From NCBI RefSeq assembly GCF_947498175.1, contig NZ_CANMJB010000003.1, forward strand, positions 186,001-250,000: DNA of 64,000 nucleotides, read 5' to 3'. Positions 8,058 through 16,951 of this stretch are shown here, piece after piece. Within the stretch, counting starts at the first letter, position 1. Every line of letters begins with the position of its first letter. Source of the stretch: an uncultured Algimonas sp. (lineage in GTDB: Bacteria; Pseudomonadota; Alphaproteobacteria; Caulobacterales; Maricaulaceae). Both the position numbers and the translations under genes were made by a program. The notes below the pieces were generated by a model, which was not told the DNA's origin, searched no databases, and saw only the letters and a program-made list of their open reading frames with translations.

Positions 8058-8639
8058 ATGACATCCGTGAGAAACCAAGTCGAACCGCCCGCAGGCACGG
8101 GCGACGCGCCGCGCAAGGGCAACCGCCTGATGGACCGTCCCGAATATGCGACCAAACCCCAGCCCCTGACGGCCGGACCGGACGCCAGCGTGTTCGAGGC
8201 CGTGTCCCGCATGTCGGAGAAGAATTACGGATCCGTGATCGTGGTCGATGCCGACGACGTCGTCATCGGCGTGGTGACGGAACGCGACATCATGAACAAG
8301 GTGGTCGGCCGGGGCCTCGACGCCAAGGCCACCCCGCTATCCGACATCATGACGAGGAACCCGCGCCTGGCGCGCGAGACGGACGACATGCTGAACTGGC
8401 TGCGCATCATGTCGAATGAACGGTTCCGGCGCCTGCCGGTCGTGGATGCGGACGGGCGCATCAAGGCCGTCTTCACGCAAGGCGACTTCGTCTCCTACAC
8501 GTGGCCGGACCTGATGTACCAGATGAAGTCCATCGCCTCGGCCACCTTCAGCCGCAACCCGTCCACCTTCCTCGTGATCGGGTCGGTTGCGGTCTATTCC
8601 CTCGTCCTCATCATCGTGCTGGCCCGCATTCTGGGCTAG
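8058..8639 (+). CDS. CBS-pair protein with C-terminal membrane anchor
   Basis: The product is 193 aa. Residues ~30-155 form two CBS motifs (GSVIVVDADDVVIGVVTERDI and RFRRLPVVDADGRIKAVFTQGDF). Residues ~170-192 form one strongly hydrophobic helix (FLVIGSVAVYSLVLIIVLAR), so the CBS pair is probably held at the cytoplasmic face. CBS pairs bind adenylates and act as energy or nucleotide sensors. GAGGA lies 6 bases upstream of the ATG. It converges on the potassium channel gene with a 4-base overlap of stop codons. A link to K+ uptake is suggested by position only. Confidence 0.85.
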   Translation: MTSVRNQVEPPAGTGDAPRKGNRLMDRPEYATKPQPLTAGPDASVFEAVSRMSEKNYGSVIVVDADDVVIGVVTERDIMNKVVGRGLDAKATPLSDIMTRNPRLARETDDMLNWLRIMSNERFRRLPVVDADGRIKAVFTQGDFVSYTWPDLMYQMKSIASATFSRNPSTFLVIGSVAVYSLVLIIVLARILG

Positions 8640-9961
8640 CCCAGATAGACCTTGCCTTCCGGATAGTGCAGGCGCGGCGGGGTCTTTGTGGCGAGCAGGA
8701 AGCCCAACGTCAGCGGGCCCAGCCGCCCCAGGAACATGACGACGCAGATCGTCAGCTTGCCGAGCGTGTCGAGCTCCCCGGTCGCGCCGCGCGACAGCCC
8801 GACCGTGCCGAAGGCGGAGAAGACCTCGAAGGCGGCGTCGAGGAAGTCGAGCTCCTGGCTCAGCACCAGCACGAACAACGCCGTGAAGATCAGCATCAGC
8901 CCGACGAAGAGCAGCGCCATCACTTTCAGGCCAGAAGAGGGCCCGATCTCGTTTTGCTGGATGTGGATCACGCCCGAGCGGCGGAAGAAGGCGATCGTGG
9001 CGAGCAGCAGCACGAAGGCGGTCGTCACCTTGATGCCGCCCGCCGTGGACGTCGCCCCGCCGCCGATGAACATCAGCACCATGGTCAGCAGGGCGGTCGC
9101 GTCTGTCACGCCCGCCGTGTCCATGCTATTGAACCCGGCGGTACGCGGCGTGACGCCTTCGAACCAGCTGGCCTGCAATTTGGTCCAGACGCCGCCCAGA
9201 CCGCCACCGTCGAACCGGCCGAGCGTCGCCGGATTGGTCCATTCCAGCAGGGCGTAGCCGCCCACGCCCGTCGCGATCAGCAGCGGCGTGCCGATCAGCA
9301 TCAGACGCGTATGCAGGGACAGGCGCCGCCAGCGCCGGATGCGGAACAGCTCCGACAGGACCAGGAAGCCGAGCCCCGACAGGATGAATTGCAAGCTGAT
9401 CGTCCAGATGATGACCGGGTTCTCGACCCACCCCATCAGGCTGTCCGAAAAGGTCGAAAAACCGGCATTGTTGAACGCGCTGATCGAATGGAACAGGCTG
9501 TGCCACAAGCCCATGCCCCAGCCATATTCGGGCACGAATTGCGATGCGATCAGACCCATGCCGACCAGTTCGCAGACGATGAAGATGCCCAGGATGCGCC
9601 GCACGAAGGGAATCAGCCCGCCCATCGTGTCGATGTTCAATTCCTCGGCCAGATAGCGCTGTTTGGAGACGTCGATGCGCGCGCCGACCGCCGACAGCAC
9701 GAAGACGGCAAAGGTGATCAGGCCGAGCCCGCCGAACTGGATCAGCACCATGATTACGCCTTGGCCGAACAGCGTCCAGGCCGTGCTGGTATCGACCACG
9801 ATCAGGCCCGTCACGGTCACGGCGGAGACGGCCGTGAACAAAGCGTCCACCCAGCTGATCGGCTGGGTCGAGGCGATGGGCAGTTTCAGCAGGGCCGTTC
9901 CCGACGCGATCCACGCCCCGTAGACGATGACCAGCCAGGCCGGGATCGACAGTTTGCTCAC
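8636..9961 (-). CDS. ktrB: Potassium uptake membrane subunit (KtrB/TrkH family)
   Basis: This 441-residue polytopic protein belongs to the superfamily of K+ transporters. Four pore-loop signatures are visible: AVTVTGLIVVDT, AFNNAGFSTF, RTAGFNSMDT and GTVGLSRGAT. Each carries the selectivity-filter glycine. The length and compact N-terminus fit KtrB better than TrkH. It probably starts at a GTG (9961) five bases after the ktrA stop, with the mature sequence VSKLSIPAWLVIVYGAW. With KtrA it takes up K+, usually Na+- or H+-coupled. Confidence 0.9.
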   Translation of the reverse strand: MSKLSIPAWLVIVYGAWIASGTALLKLPIASTQPISWVDALFTAVSAVTVTGLIVVDTSTAWTLFGQGVIMVLIQFGGLGLITFAVFVLSAVGARIDVSKQRYLAEELNIDTMGGLIPFVRRILGIFIVCELVGMGLIASQFVPEYGWGMGLWHSLFHSISAFNNAGFSTFSDSLMGWVENPVIIWTISLQFILSGLGFLVLSELFRIRRWRRLSLHTRLMLIGTPLLIATGVGGYALLEWTNPATLGRFDGGGLGGVWTKLQASWFEGVTPRTAGFNSMDTAGVTDATALLTMVLMFIGGGATSTAGGIKVTTAFVLLLATIAFFRRSGVIHIQQNEIGPSSGLKVMALLFVGLMLIFTALFVLVLSQELDFLDAAFEVFSAFGTVGLSRGATGELDTLGKLTICVVMFLGRLGPLTLGFLLATKTPPRLHYPEGKVYLG

Positions 9962-9966
9962 GCGCT

Positions 9967-10623
9967 TCAGCCGCCGTTCGAAAAACGCCGCAGGTCGGAG
10001 CGCTTGCCCGCCAGGATAAGCTTGTCGGACAGGCTGAGCTCGTGGCGTGCCAGGTCGTCCGTCACGATGCGTTCTCCGATATCGATGCCGACGCAGGACA
10101 GATCGTATTTCGCCAAAGGCAGATCGCCGACCGTCGTACAGGCCGAGCCGGACGGCGCGTTCATGGACGCGATATAATTGCCGTTGCCCAGATTGAGGAA
10201 GTCCACCATGTGCGGATTGTGCAACAGCTGCGCCAGATGCAGGGCAAACCCGGCTTCGGGTTCCAGCAGGTTGCGCACACCCATGGCACTCAGGATCCGC
10301 GCATGTTCGGGCGTCTGGGCCTTGGCATGGACGTTCTGGCAACCGGCCTGCATCACGCCCAGCGTGGTCAGGAGGCTCGACTGCATGTCGTCGCCGATCG
10401 CCACGATGACGCTGTCGAACTGGCCGATCCCGGCATGGTTGAGGACTTTCGGGTCCGTCGCATCGGCTTGCATGACGGCGTCGATCTCGCCGTCCATGGC
10501 CGCAACGGCGGCCGCGTCGCGGTCGATGCCCGTCACGCGATCGCCCATGCGGGCCATTTCGCGCGCCACGGCGCTGCCGAACGTGCCCAGGCCGATGACG
10601 GCGATATCGCGTCTTTCGCTCAT
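9967..10623 (-). CDS. ktrA: Potassium channel regulatory subunit KtrA/TrkA (RCK domain)
   Basis: This 218-residue cytosolic gating subunit has an N-terminal Rossmann RCK_N domain (IAVIGLGTFGSAVAREMARMGDRVTGIDRD, with an acidic residue ending beta 2) and a C-terminal RCK_C domain (~135-218). It gates KtrB in response to NAD(H) or ATP/ADP. GGGAG 6 bases upstream selects the ATG at 10623 (MSERRDIAVIG). It precedes ktrB by 5 bases in one transcription unit. The upstream 202-base region is divergent to the HTH-hydrolase gene. Confidence 0.9.
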   Translation of the reverse strand: MSERRDIAVIGLGTFGSAVAREMARMGDRVTGIDRDAAAVAAMDGEIDAVMQADATDPKVLNHAGIGQFDSVIVAIGDDMQSSLLTTLGVMQAGCQNVHAKAQTPEHARILSAMGVRNLLEPEAGFALHLAQLLHNPHMVDFLNLGNGNYIASMNAPSGSACTTVGDLPLAKYDLSCVGIDIGERIVTDDLARHELSLSDKLILAGKRSDLRRFSNGG

Positions 10624-10825
10624 ACTGGCTCCCATCTTTCGGACCGGGCCGGTCATCGGGCCGACGACCGGACGGCCTGTCCTGTAGGGCGGGCCGGAAT
10701 CAACGGCAACAGGGTTTCGGACGGATCGCCGCAACATCCCGTTGGACATGGACAGAATGTTGCCGCAAAGAGAGTTTGGCCCGCACACGGCCTTCCCGCC
10801 TGTCTTAGCGAGAAAACCGCCCACC

Positions 10826-12571
10826 ATGACGACTGCCCGCAAAAACGGTGATCCGCCCAGCAAGGAATCGCTGATCCAGCTGGCCTACGGCCTGGTCGTC
10901 GGGCCGGAAGGGTTCGAGACCCTGTTCGATGCGTTGCAGGTCCATCAGGCCGATATCCTCGACACCGCCTTCTCGGAGGAAGCGGACGATGCTCCGGGGC
11001 TCCGCCAGGGCCAGCTCGACGGGCTTGCCGATCTCGAAGCCCATTTCGAGAACGCCCTCACTCTTCTGCGTTCGCAGGGGCGGCGCAAACTGTCGGCGTC
11101 GAGCGCGATCCGCACGCTCAACGCATCCATCAAGCCAGCGATGACGCTGTCGGGCCGCGGCGAGGTCCTGCACGCCAATCCGGCGGCCGAAAGCCTGTTC
11201 GGCCTGTCCGGCACGGGTCGCCTGGATCCCGCCCAGTTCGAAACCGGGCACCATGCGGAATTGCTCGACCATCTGGGGCGATTGGAAACCCAGCCGGAAA
11301 ACACCATCCTCACCATTCTCGGCTTCCATCCGGCCGACGATGGCGGGCTGGTCAAGATGTCGCTGTCGCGCACGACCGGATGGCAGGGCCGGCCCGTCGG
11401 CCTGCTGTCCGCCTTGCACATCAGTTGGTATCCCGATGTCGGCCAGCGCTTCCGCGACATGATGAAGCTGACCAAGGCGGAGCTGCAGATCACGCGCGCC
11501 ATCGTCACGGGCCTGCCGCTGTCCGCCGTCGCCGAACAGCGCGGCAGCAAGCTGTCCACCGTGCGCAACCAGACCAAGGCGCTGTTGAAGAAGCTGGGCG
11601 TGCGCTCCCAGACGGAACTGGCCTGTCTCTATTCGGGCTTTTCGCGCTACAGCCTGGAGAGCACGCCCCAAACGGAAGGGGCCGCGGCGCAGACCGTGCC
11701 GCCGACGGCCCTGATGGTCGGGCGCGGACATGTGATCGACTATACGGTCGCGGGCGCGCCGCGCGGCCGGCCCGTGCTCTATCTGCCCGGCATGCTGGGC
11801 GGCCGCGTCGTGACGGCGGCCCTGCACGCCGCATTGCTGCGTCACAATGTGAAGCTGGTGATGCCGTGGCGGCCCGGTTTTTCGAAATCCTACAATAGCG
11901 AGCCGTCGGCCGACCCTTTCCGCGACACCGCCCGGGAAACCGAGACCTTGCTGGACGCGCTGTCATTGCCGCGCGTGCCTGTCGTCGGACAGATGACCAG
12001 CGCCATGCATGCCTTCGCGGCCGCGCACCACCTGCCCGGACGCATCGCCGCCGTCGTCGCACTGGCGCCGGGCCTGCCGACGGTGCGCGGCCCGCATCTG
12101 CGCCACATCGGCGCGGCGCAGAAATTGCGCTCCTTCCTGTCGCGCGAAGCCCCGCGTGTCGGCCGCCTGATCGCCCACGGTTTCCTGTCGCGCGTGGATG
12201 CGGGATACGATGTCGAATTCATCCGCCACTACCTCAAGGACAGCCGGACCGACCTGGAATTCACGCGCCAGGCGGAAACGATCGAAGCGTTCCGCACCGC
12301 CTACGAGGACACGCACTGCCAGGGCTATGACGGGTTCATCGACGAACTGGGCCTGTTCGGCTCCGACTGGCATCATCTGTTCCAGGGCTTGGAGTGTCCG
12401 ATCCGCTTCTTCGTCGGCGAGGAGGAAACGGCCTTCCCGCCCGCCGCGGTGGACCGGTTCGCGCAGACATTGCCCACTGCAACGATGGAAGTGGTCCCGC
12501 GCACCGGGCATCTCATCGCCTATGAGGCGCCGGACCGCTGGCTGTCGCATTTGGCGAGTTTGCCGGACTAG
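10826..12571 (+). CDS. PAS-like / LuxR-type HTH / alpha-beta-hydrolase fusion protein
   Basis: The product is 581 aa with three parts. Residues ~100-215 look like a PAS-type sensor (SIKPAMTLSGRGEVLHANPAAESLFGL). Residues ~215-280 are a LuxR/GerE HTH (LTKAELQITRAIVTGLPLSAVAEQ, STVRNQTKALLKKLGV). Residues ~310-580 form an alpha/beta-hydrolase fold with VLYLPGMLGG, MPWRPGFSKS, FFVGEEETAFPP and a late histidine in RTGHLIAYEAPDRW. The nucleophile-elbow position reads VVGQMTSAMHAF, so the usual G-x-S-x-G serine is not recognisable. The hydrolase part may bind a ligand and no longer cleave it. The start is uncertain; an in-frame ATG lies 84 bases upstream. Function unknown; predicted transcription factor. 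Confidence 0.82.
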   Translation: MTTARKNGDPPSKESLIQLAYGLVVGPEGFETLFDALQVHQADILDTAFSEEADDAPGLRQGQLDGLADLEAHFENALTLLRSQGRRKLSASSAIRTLNASIKPAMTLSGRGEVLHANPAAESLFGLSGTGRLDPAQFETGHHAELLDHLGRLETQPENTILTILGFHPADDGGLVKMSLSRTTGWQGRPVGLLSALHISWYPDVGQRFRDMMKLTKAELQITRAIVTGLPLSAVAEQRGSKLSTVRNQTKALLKKLGVRSQTELACLYSGFSRYSLESTPQTEGAAAQTVPPTALMVGRGHVIDYTVAGAPRGRPVLYLPGMLGGRVVTAALHAALLRHNVKLVMPWRPGFSKSYNSEPSADPFRDTARETETLLDALSLPRVPVVGQMTSAMHAFAAAHHLPGRIAAVVALAPGLPTVRGPHLRHIGAAQKLRSFLSREAPRVGRLIAHGFLSRVDAGYDVEFIRHYLKDSRTDLEFTRQAETIEAFRTAYEDTHCQGYDGFIDELGLFGSDWHHLFQGLECPIRFFVGEEETAFPPAAVDRFAQTLPTATMEVVPRTGHLIAYEAPDRWLSHLASLPD

Positions 12572-12575
12572 GCCC

Positions 12576-14195
12576 CTACTTCCCGATCAATGTTTCCATC
12601 ACCTCCAGCCGGTCGGCCTCATGCGCGGGCTTGTCCCAGCGGATGCGGCTGATGCGCGGGAAGCGCAGCGCGTAGCCGGACTTGTGGCGCGGGCTGCGAT
12701 GCGCGCTGTCGAACGCGACCTCGAAGACCAGTTCCTTGTCCACTTCCTGCACCGGTCCGTAGCGGGCGACCTTGTGGTTCCGGATCCACTTGTCGAGCTG
12801 CTTCAGTTCTTCGTCGGTGAAGCCGAAATAGGCCTTGCCGATGGGCAGGAGCTTCTCCTCGCCCTCGACCGACTTCCAAAGACCGAACGTGTAGTCAGAG
12901 TAGAAAGACGACCGCTTGCCCGTACCGCGCTGCGCATACATCAGCACGGCATCGAGCAGGAACGGCTCGCGCTTCCATTTGTACCAGGCGTGTTTGGGAC
13001 GACCCGCGACGTAGAGCGAATCGCGCCGCTTGATCATCAGCCCTTCCTTCAGGCCTTCGGATGCGGCGGCCTCCTCGCGCAGCGCCTTGAGATCGTCGAC
13101 CGTCTGCCAGTCCAGCAGTTCCGAGAGCGAATAGTGATCCGGATTGCGGTTGCCGATGAAGTCGGCCAGCCGCCCGCGCCGTTCGTCCAGCGTCTGGTCG
13201 CGATATGACACGCCGTCTTGGCTGATGATGTCATAGGCGATCAGGTGCGCGGGCAGGCGCTTCATCAATGGTCCCGATGGCTTCTTCTTGCCGAGCCGTT
13301 GTTGCAGATCGTTGAAGCTGCCGATGTTTCCGTCCGGCCGAACCAGCAGCTCCCCATCGATCACCGCGTCCCAGTTCACGGTCGCGGCCAGGTCCGGGAA
13401 GCTGTGGGAAATGTCGTCGCCGGTGCGCGAATAAATCCGGGCCTCGCCGCCCATACCGGCGACCTGCACGCGGATGCCGTCCCACTTCCATTCCGCCGTG
13501 TGGGTGTCGGGGGCCAGTCGGTCCAGGTCAGCGTCTTCGTCGATGGGATGAGACAGCATGACCGGCGAATATGTCATGACGTTGGAAATGTCCGGCATTT
13601 CCGCTTTGCCGTCGATCCAGGCGAACAGCTCTTCGTAAGGCGGCGTGATGCCGTGCCACAACTCCTCGATCACGCCGACATCGACGCCCTTCATGTTGGC
13701 CAGCGTCTTCTTCACCGTCCGCGCGCTCATCCCGATCCGAAGCCCGCGCGTGCCGAGCTTCAGCAGCGCCCAGCGCTGATGTGGCGCCATATTGTCGAGC
13801 AGTACGATGAGGTAGTCGCGAATGCCGGATTTATCGCGCACCTTGAACTCCTCGATCACCTCATGAAGGTCCGGCAGGCGGTTCAGGCGCACGGGCTCGG
13901 GCGATTGCGGCCAGGCGAGCGCGACGGTCTCGCTCATCTCGCCGACATAGTGGCGCGACAGCTGGAACAGATACGGATCCATCCGCTCCTCCATCAGCGT
14001 CTTGACGAGGTTGCGCTTGAACAGATCGAAACTCAGCGTCCCGCCGATGGCAGCCAGCGCCCAGCCCCGGTCGGGGTCCGGCGTGGTGCGGAGGAACTCG
14101 CTGAGGATCGCTTCCTTGGCGAGGTTGGAATTGGTGAAGTAGAGATCGTCGAGCAGGTCGGCGAAGGTCGCGAAACTGGAGGATGGGTCGCTCAT
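12576..14195 (-). CDS. ATP-dependent DNA ligase (ligase-associated damage-response type)
   Basis: This 539-residue ligase has an N-terminal helical DNA-binding domain (~1-200), then the nucleotidyl-transfer domain with the adenylation motif EWKWDGIRVQV (K-x-D-G). Motif III-like TGDDISHSFPDL, motif IV DGELL and LMIKRRDSLY follow. The OB fold ends with FEVAFDSAHRSPRHKSGYALRFPRISRIRWDK. Together with the downstream-coded MBL exonuclease it belongs to the bacterial ligase-associated repair set. The usual Lhr-like helicase and metallophosphatase members are not in this window. It converges with the HTH-hydrolase gene. Confidence 0.92.
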   Translation of the reverse strand: MSDPSSSFATFADLLDDLYFTNSNLAKEAILSEFLRTTPDPDRGWALAAIGGTLSFDLFKRNLVKTLMEERMDPYLFQLSRHYVGEMSETVALAWPQSPEPVRLNRLPDLHEVIEEFKVRDKSGIRDYLIVLLDNMAPHQRWALLKLGTRGLRIGMSARTVKKTLANMKGVDVGVIEELWHGITPPYEELFAWIDGKAEMPDISNVMTYSPVMLSHPIDEDADLDRLAPDTHTAEWKWDGIRVQVAGMGGEARIYSRTGDDISHSFPDLAATVNWDAVIDGELLVRPDGNIGSFNDLQQRLGKKKPSGPLMKRLPAHLIAYDIISQDGVSYRDQTLDERRGRLADFIGNRNPDHYSLSELLDWQTVDDLKALREEAAASEGLKEGLMIKRRDSLYVAGRPKHAWYKWKREPFLLDAVLMYAQRGTGKRSSFYSDYTFGLWKSVEGEEKLLPIGKAYFGFTDEELKQLDKWIRNHKVARYGPVQEVDKELVFEVAFDSAHRSPRHKSGYALRFPRISRIRWDKPAHEADRLEVMETLIGK

Positions 14196-14223
14196 CGGAT
14201 GGTCTCGCTTTGCGAGACTTTTC

Positions 14224-14383
14224 GTTTCGTCTCCCCCTCCGACCTACGCTTCGCTTCGGCCACCTCCCCCTGTCCGGGGGAGGAACAGAGAGATCGTAGA
14301 AAGCCAGACCCTTTGGTTCCTCCCCCGGACAGGGGGAGGTGGGCCGTCGTGCGTAGCACGCGGGTCGGAGGGGGAGACGAAAC
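14224..14383. repeat. 160-bp imperfect palindromic extragenic element
   Basis: The outer arms GTTTCGTCTCCCCCTCCGAC and GTCGGAGGGGGAGACGAAAC are exact reverse complements, and an inner pair CACCTCCCCCTGTCCGGGGG / CCCCCGGACAGGGGGAGGTG also pairs. The centre is an ~35-base spacer. Similar CTCCCCC-rich palindromes are dispersed in many alphaproteobacterial genomes. It has no coding capacity and lies in the ~307-base gap between the DNA ligase and exonuclease genes, so any read-through transcript would fold strongly here. Confidence 0.85.
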
Positions 14384-14502
14384 CAAGAAGCCTGCTGCAG
14401 GCAGCCCATTCATTCTCCAAGCGGGTTCATCCATTCGCATGCGCTCACGGCATGTTGGTATTTTCGATTGCCAATCGAAAATTTCGGCTGCGCCAAACCC
14501 CA

Positions 14503-15525
14503 TCATTCGCCCGCTTCCTCGTCCATCCCGATCAGGTGCAGCCCCTTCGCGTTGATCCCCTCCTTGCGCAGCGCATATTCCAGCGCCTCGACCCGACCAT
14601 GTGTGATCCAGACCATGCTCGCGCCCGTCTCCCGGCACGTCCGTAGCAAATCGTTCCAGTCGGCATGATCGCTGACGATCAACCCCATCTCCGCCCGCTT
14701 CTGCCGCGCCCGCGCGCGGATCTGCATCCAGCCGCTGGCGACCGTGGGCAGCGGGTCGGCAAATCTCCGTGACCAGCGGTCATTGATCTGGGCGGGCGGG
14801 CACAGCACGATCTTGCCGCGGAAGCGGTCCTTGTCCTTGCGGTCGATCTCGCTGACCAGCTGCCACTCGCCGAAATCCTGACCGTAGCTCTCATAGAGTT
14901 CCGTCAGCCGTTTCAGCGCGCCGTGCAGATAGAAGGGGTGCTCATACCCGGCCAGGCGCAGCGTCTTCATCACGCGCTGGCATTTGCCGAGCGCATAGAC
15001 GCCGACGATGTGCGTGCGGTCCGGCAGGGTGCGCATGCTGCGCATCAGCTTCTCGACTTCGCTCTCCAGCGGCGGGTGCTGGAAGACGGGCAGGGCGAAG
15101 GTGGCCTCGGTGATGAAGACGTCGCACGGCACGACCTCGAAGGGCGCGCAGGTCGGATCGGGGTGGCGCTTGAAATCGCCGGCGGCGACAATCCTCTGGC
15201 CCTGATATTCGAACACGGCCTGCGCGGAGCCGAGAATATGCCCGGCACTGGCGAACCAGAGCGTGACGCCCCCGCCCAGATCGTGCCGCTGGCCGTAGCG
15301 CAGCGGGACGCGCACCGTGTCGTCGGAGATGTAGTAGCGCGTGTCCATGATCGCCATCGTCTCTTCGGTCGCCCAGACCCTGCCGTGGCCCTTGCGGGCA
15401 TGGTCGGCATGGCCATGCGTGATGACGGCGCGCGGCACCGGCTCCATCGGATCGACATAGGCGTCCGCCGGTTTGCAGTAGAAATGCCCGTCGCGCACTT
15501 CCATCCATGATTCGGGATCGAGCAT
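14503..15525 (-). CDS. Ligase-associated DNA exonuclease (metallo-beta-lactamase fold)
   Basis: This 340-residue member of the MBL/beta-CASP nuclease group has the metal motif THGHADHARKGH (H-x-H-x-D-H) at ~35-46, followed by SAGHILGSAQ and GDFKRHPDP. A beta-CASP-like insertion occurs before the C-terminal LIVSDHADWNDLL. This arrangement resembles SNM1/Pso2-type exonucleases acting on damaged ends or crosslinks and is characteristic of the ligase-associated exonuclease. It is encoded upstream of the ligase on the same strand, with the large palindrome between them. Its start is 88 bases from the divergent MATE gene. Confidence 0.92.
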   Translation of the reverse strand: MLDPESWMEVRDGHFYCKPADAYVDPMEPVPRAVITHGHADHARKGHGRVWATEETMAIMDTRYYISDDTVRVPLRYGQRHDLGGGVTLWFASAGHILGSAQAVFEYQGQRIVAAGDFKRHPDPTCAPFEVVPCDVFITEATFALPVFQHPPLESEVEKLMRSMRTLPDRTHIVGVYALGKCQRVMKTLRLAGYEHPFYLHGALKRLTELYESYGQDFGEWQLVSEIDRKDKDRFRGKIVLCPPAQINDRWSRRFADPLPTVASGWMQIRARARQKRAEMGLIVSDHADWNDLLRTCRETGASMVWITHGRVEALEYALRKEGINAKGLHLIGMDEEAGE

Positions 15526-15613
15526 CAGACTCCTAGCGAACAGCGCGGGGAATCGTTCCCGCTCCTCTTATACGGGCTTGGTCGCGGTTAAGGACGGGAC
15601 TAGAGCGGGCGTC

Positions 15614-16951
15614 GTGTCCGGCCCCTCCCATCCCCCGCTGAGCGCCCGCGCGGTCTTCAACCAGAGCTGGCCGATCATGCTGGCCAATGCGGCCGCGCCG
15701 GTGGTCGGTCTGGTCGACACATTCGTGGTCGGGCGCTTCGTCGGCACGACAGCCCTGGCCGGGATCGGGCTGGGCGCGGTAATCTACGGCATCGTCTATT
15801 GGGGCTTCGGCTTCCTGCGCATGAGCACGGCCGGGCTCGCCGCCCAGGATGACGGGGCCGACGATGTGGCCGGGGTGCAGGGTCACATATTGCGGGCGAT
15901 TCCGCTGGGCCTGGTCATCGGGACGGTCGTTTTCGCCGCGCAGATGCTCCTGTTGCCCGCCGCCTTCGCCGTCTTCACCGCCGCACCCTATCTGGAATCC
16001 GAAGCGGCGACCTATATCCAGGCGCGGCTGTGGGGCCTGCCGGCCACGCTGGGCACGATCGCGCTGATGGGCTGGTTCGTGGGGATCAGCCGGGCTGGTC
16101 TGGCCCTGCAGCTGCAGATCGTGCTGAACCTCGTAAATATCGTGCTGTCGCCAGTCTTCGTCATCGTGCTGGGCGCCGGGCTCTACGGGGTCGGACTGGC
16201 CTCGGCTGTGGCGGAATGGTGCGGATTTGCCATGGGATTGATGCTGATGCGGCGCGAATTCATCCGGCGCGGCGGGCTACGGCCCGGCGTGGTCACGCGC
16301 GCCAACCTGCTCGATCCGACCCAGCTCAAACGGTTGGGCGTGGCCAACTCGAACATCTTCATCCGAACCCTGACGCTGACGCTCGGTTTCAACTTCTTCG
16401 GCAATGCGGCCGCGTCCGAAGGCTCGCTTTTCATGGCGGCCAACCATATCCACATGCAGCTCATCACCATGAGCGCGCTGGTGCTCGACGCCTTCGCCCA
16501 CACGGCCGAAGCGGTCAGCGGAGCGGCTTACGGCGCGCGCGACCGGGCGCGCTTCATGCGGGCGGTGCGGCTGACGACGCGCTTCTCATGCGCCTTCGCG
16601 CTATTGCTCGGCGCGGTCATCCTGCTGGGCGGGCCGTTCCTGATCGATGGGCTGACGGTCGATCCCGACGTGCGCCAGACGGCGCGCGACTATCTGCCTT
16701 ACGCGGCGCTCGCGCCCGTGATCGGGTTTGCCGCCTACCAGATGGACGGCATCTTCATCGGCACGACCCATACGGCGGAGATGCGCAATGCGGGCATCGC
16801 CTCCGTTGCGATCTATATCGGCGCGCATTTCCTGCTGACGCCGGTCTTCGGAGCGACGGGTATCTGGTTGGCGTTCCTGGTCTATTACGCGGCCCGCGCC
16901 GTGACGCTGGCGCCGTATTTGCCGCGCATCACGGCGCGGCTGACGGATTAG
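15614..16951 (+). CDS. MATE-family efflux transporter (DinF-like)
   Basis: The product is ~445 aa with twelve predicted membrane helices. The N-terminus reads FNQSWPIMLANAAAPVVGLVDTFVVGRFVG, a MATE family opening, with a matching repeat in the second half (FIRTLTLTLGFNFF). DinF-like MATE proteins export drugs or lipid-linked compounds using Na+ or H+. The start is unsure: GTG at 15614 gives the family-typical length and a TTG at 15578 would add 12 residues. Its TAG shares bases with the TAA of the convergent secreted-protein gene. Substrate unknown. Confidence 0.87.
   Translation: MSGPSHPPLSARAVFNQSWPIMLANAAAPVVGLVDTFVVGRFVGTTALAGIGLGAVIYGIVYWGFGFLRMSTAGLAAQDDGADDVAGVQGHILRAIPLGLVIGTVVFAAQMLLLPAAFAVFTAAPYLESEAATYIQARLWGLPATLGTIALMGWFVGISRAGLALQLQIVLNLVNIVLSPVFVIVLGAGLYGVGLASAVAEWCGFAMGLMLMRREFIRRGGLRPGVVTRANLLDPTQLKRLGVANSNIFIRTLTLTLGFNFFGNAAASEGSLFMAANHIHMQLITMSALVLDAFAHTAEAVSGAAYGARDRARFMRAVRLTTRFSCAFALLLGAVILLGGPFLIDGLTVDPDVRQTARDYLPYAALAPVIGFAAYQMDGIFIGTTHTAEMRNAGIASVAIYIGAHFLLTPVFGATGIWLAFLVYYAARAVTLAPYLPRITARLTD

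Noticed and set aside
8501-10177. 558-codon rightward frame opposite ktrB
   Set aside because: Mirror frame of a membrane-protein gene with His/Gln/Asp-rich low-complexity translation and no start signal.
14224-14383. Insertion sequence or transposon ends
   Set aside because: The palindrome has no internal transposase, no flanking target duplication was seen, and it resembles dispersed extragenic palindromes.
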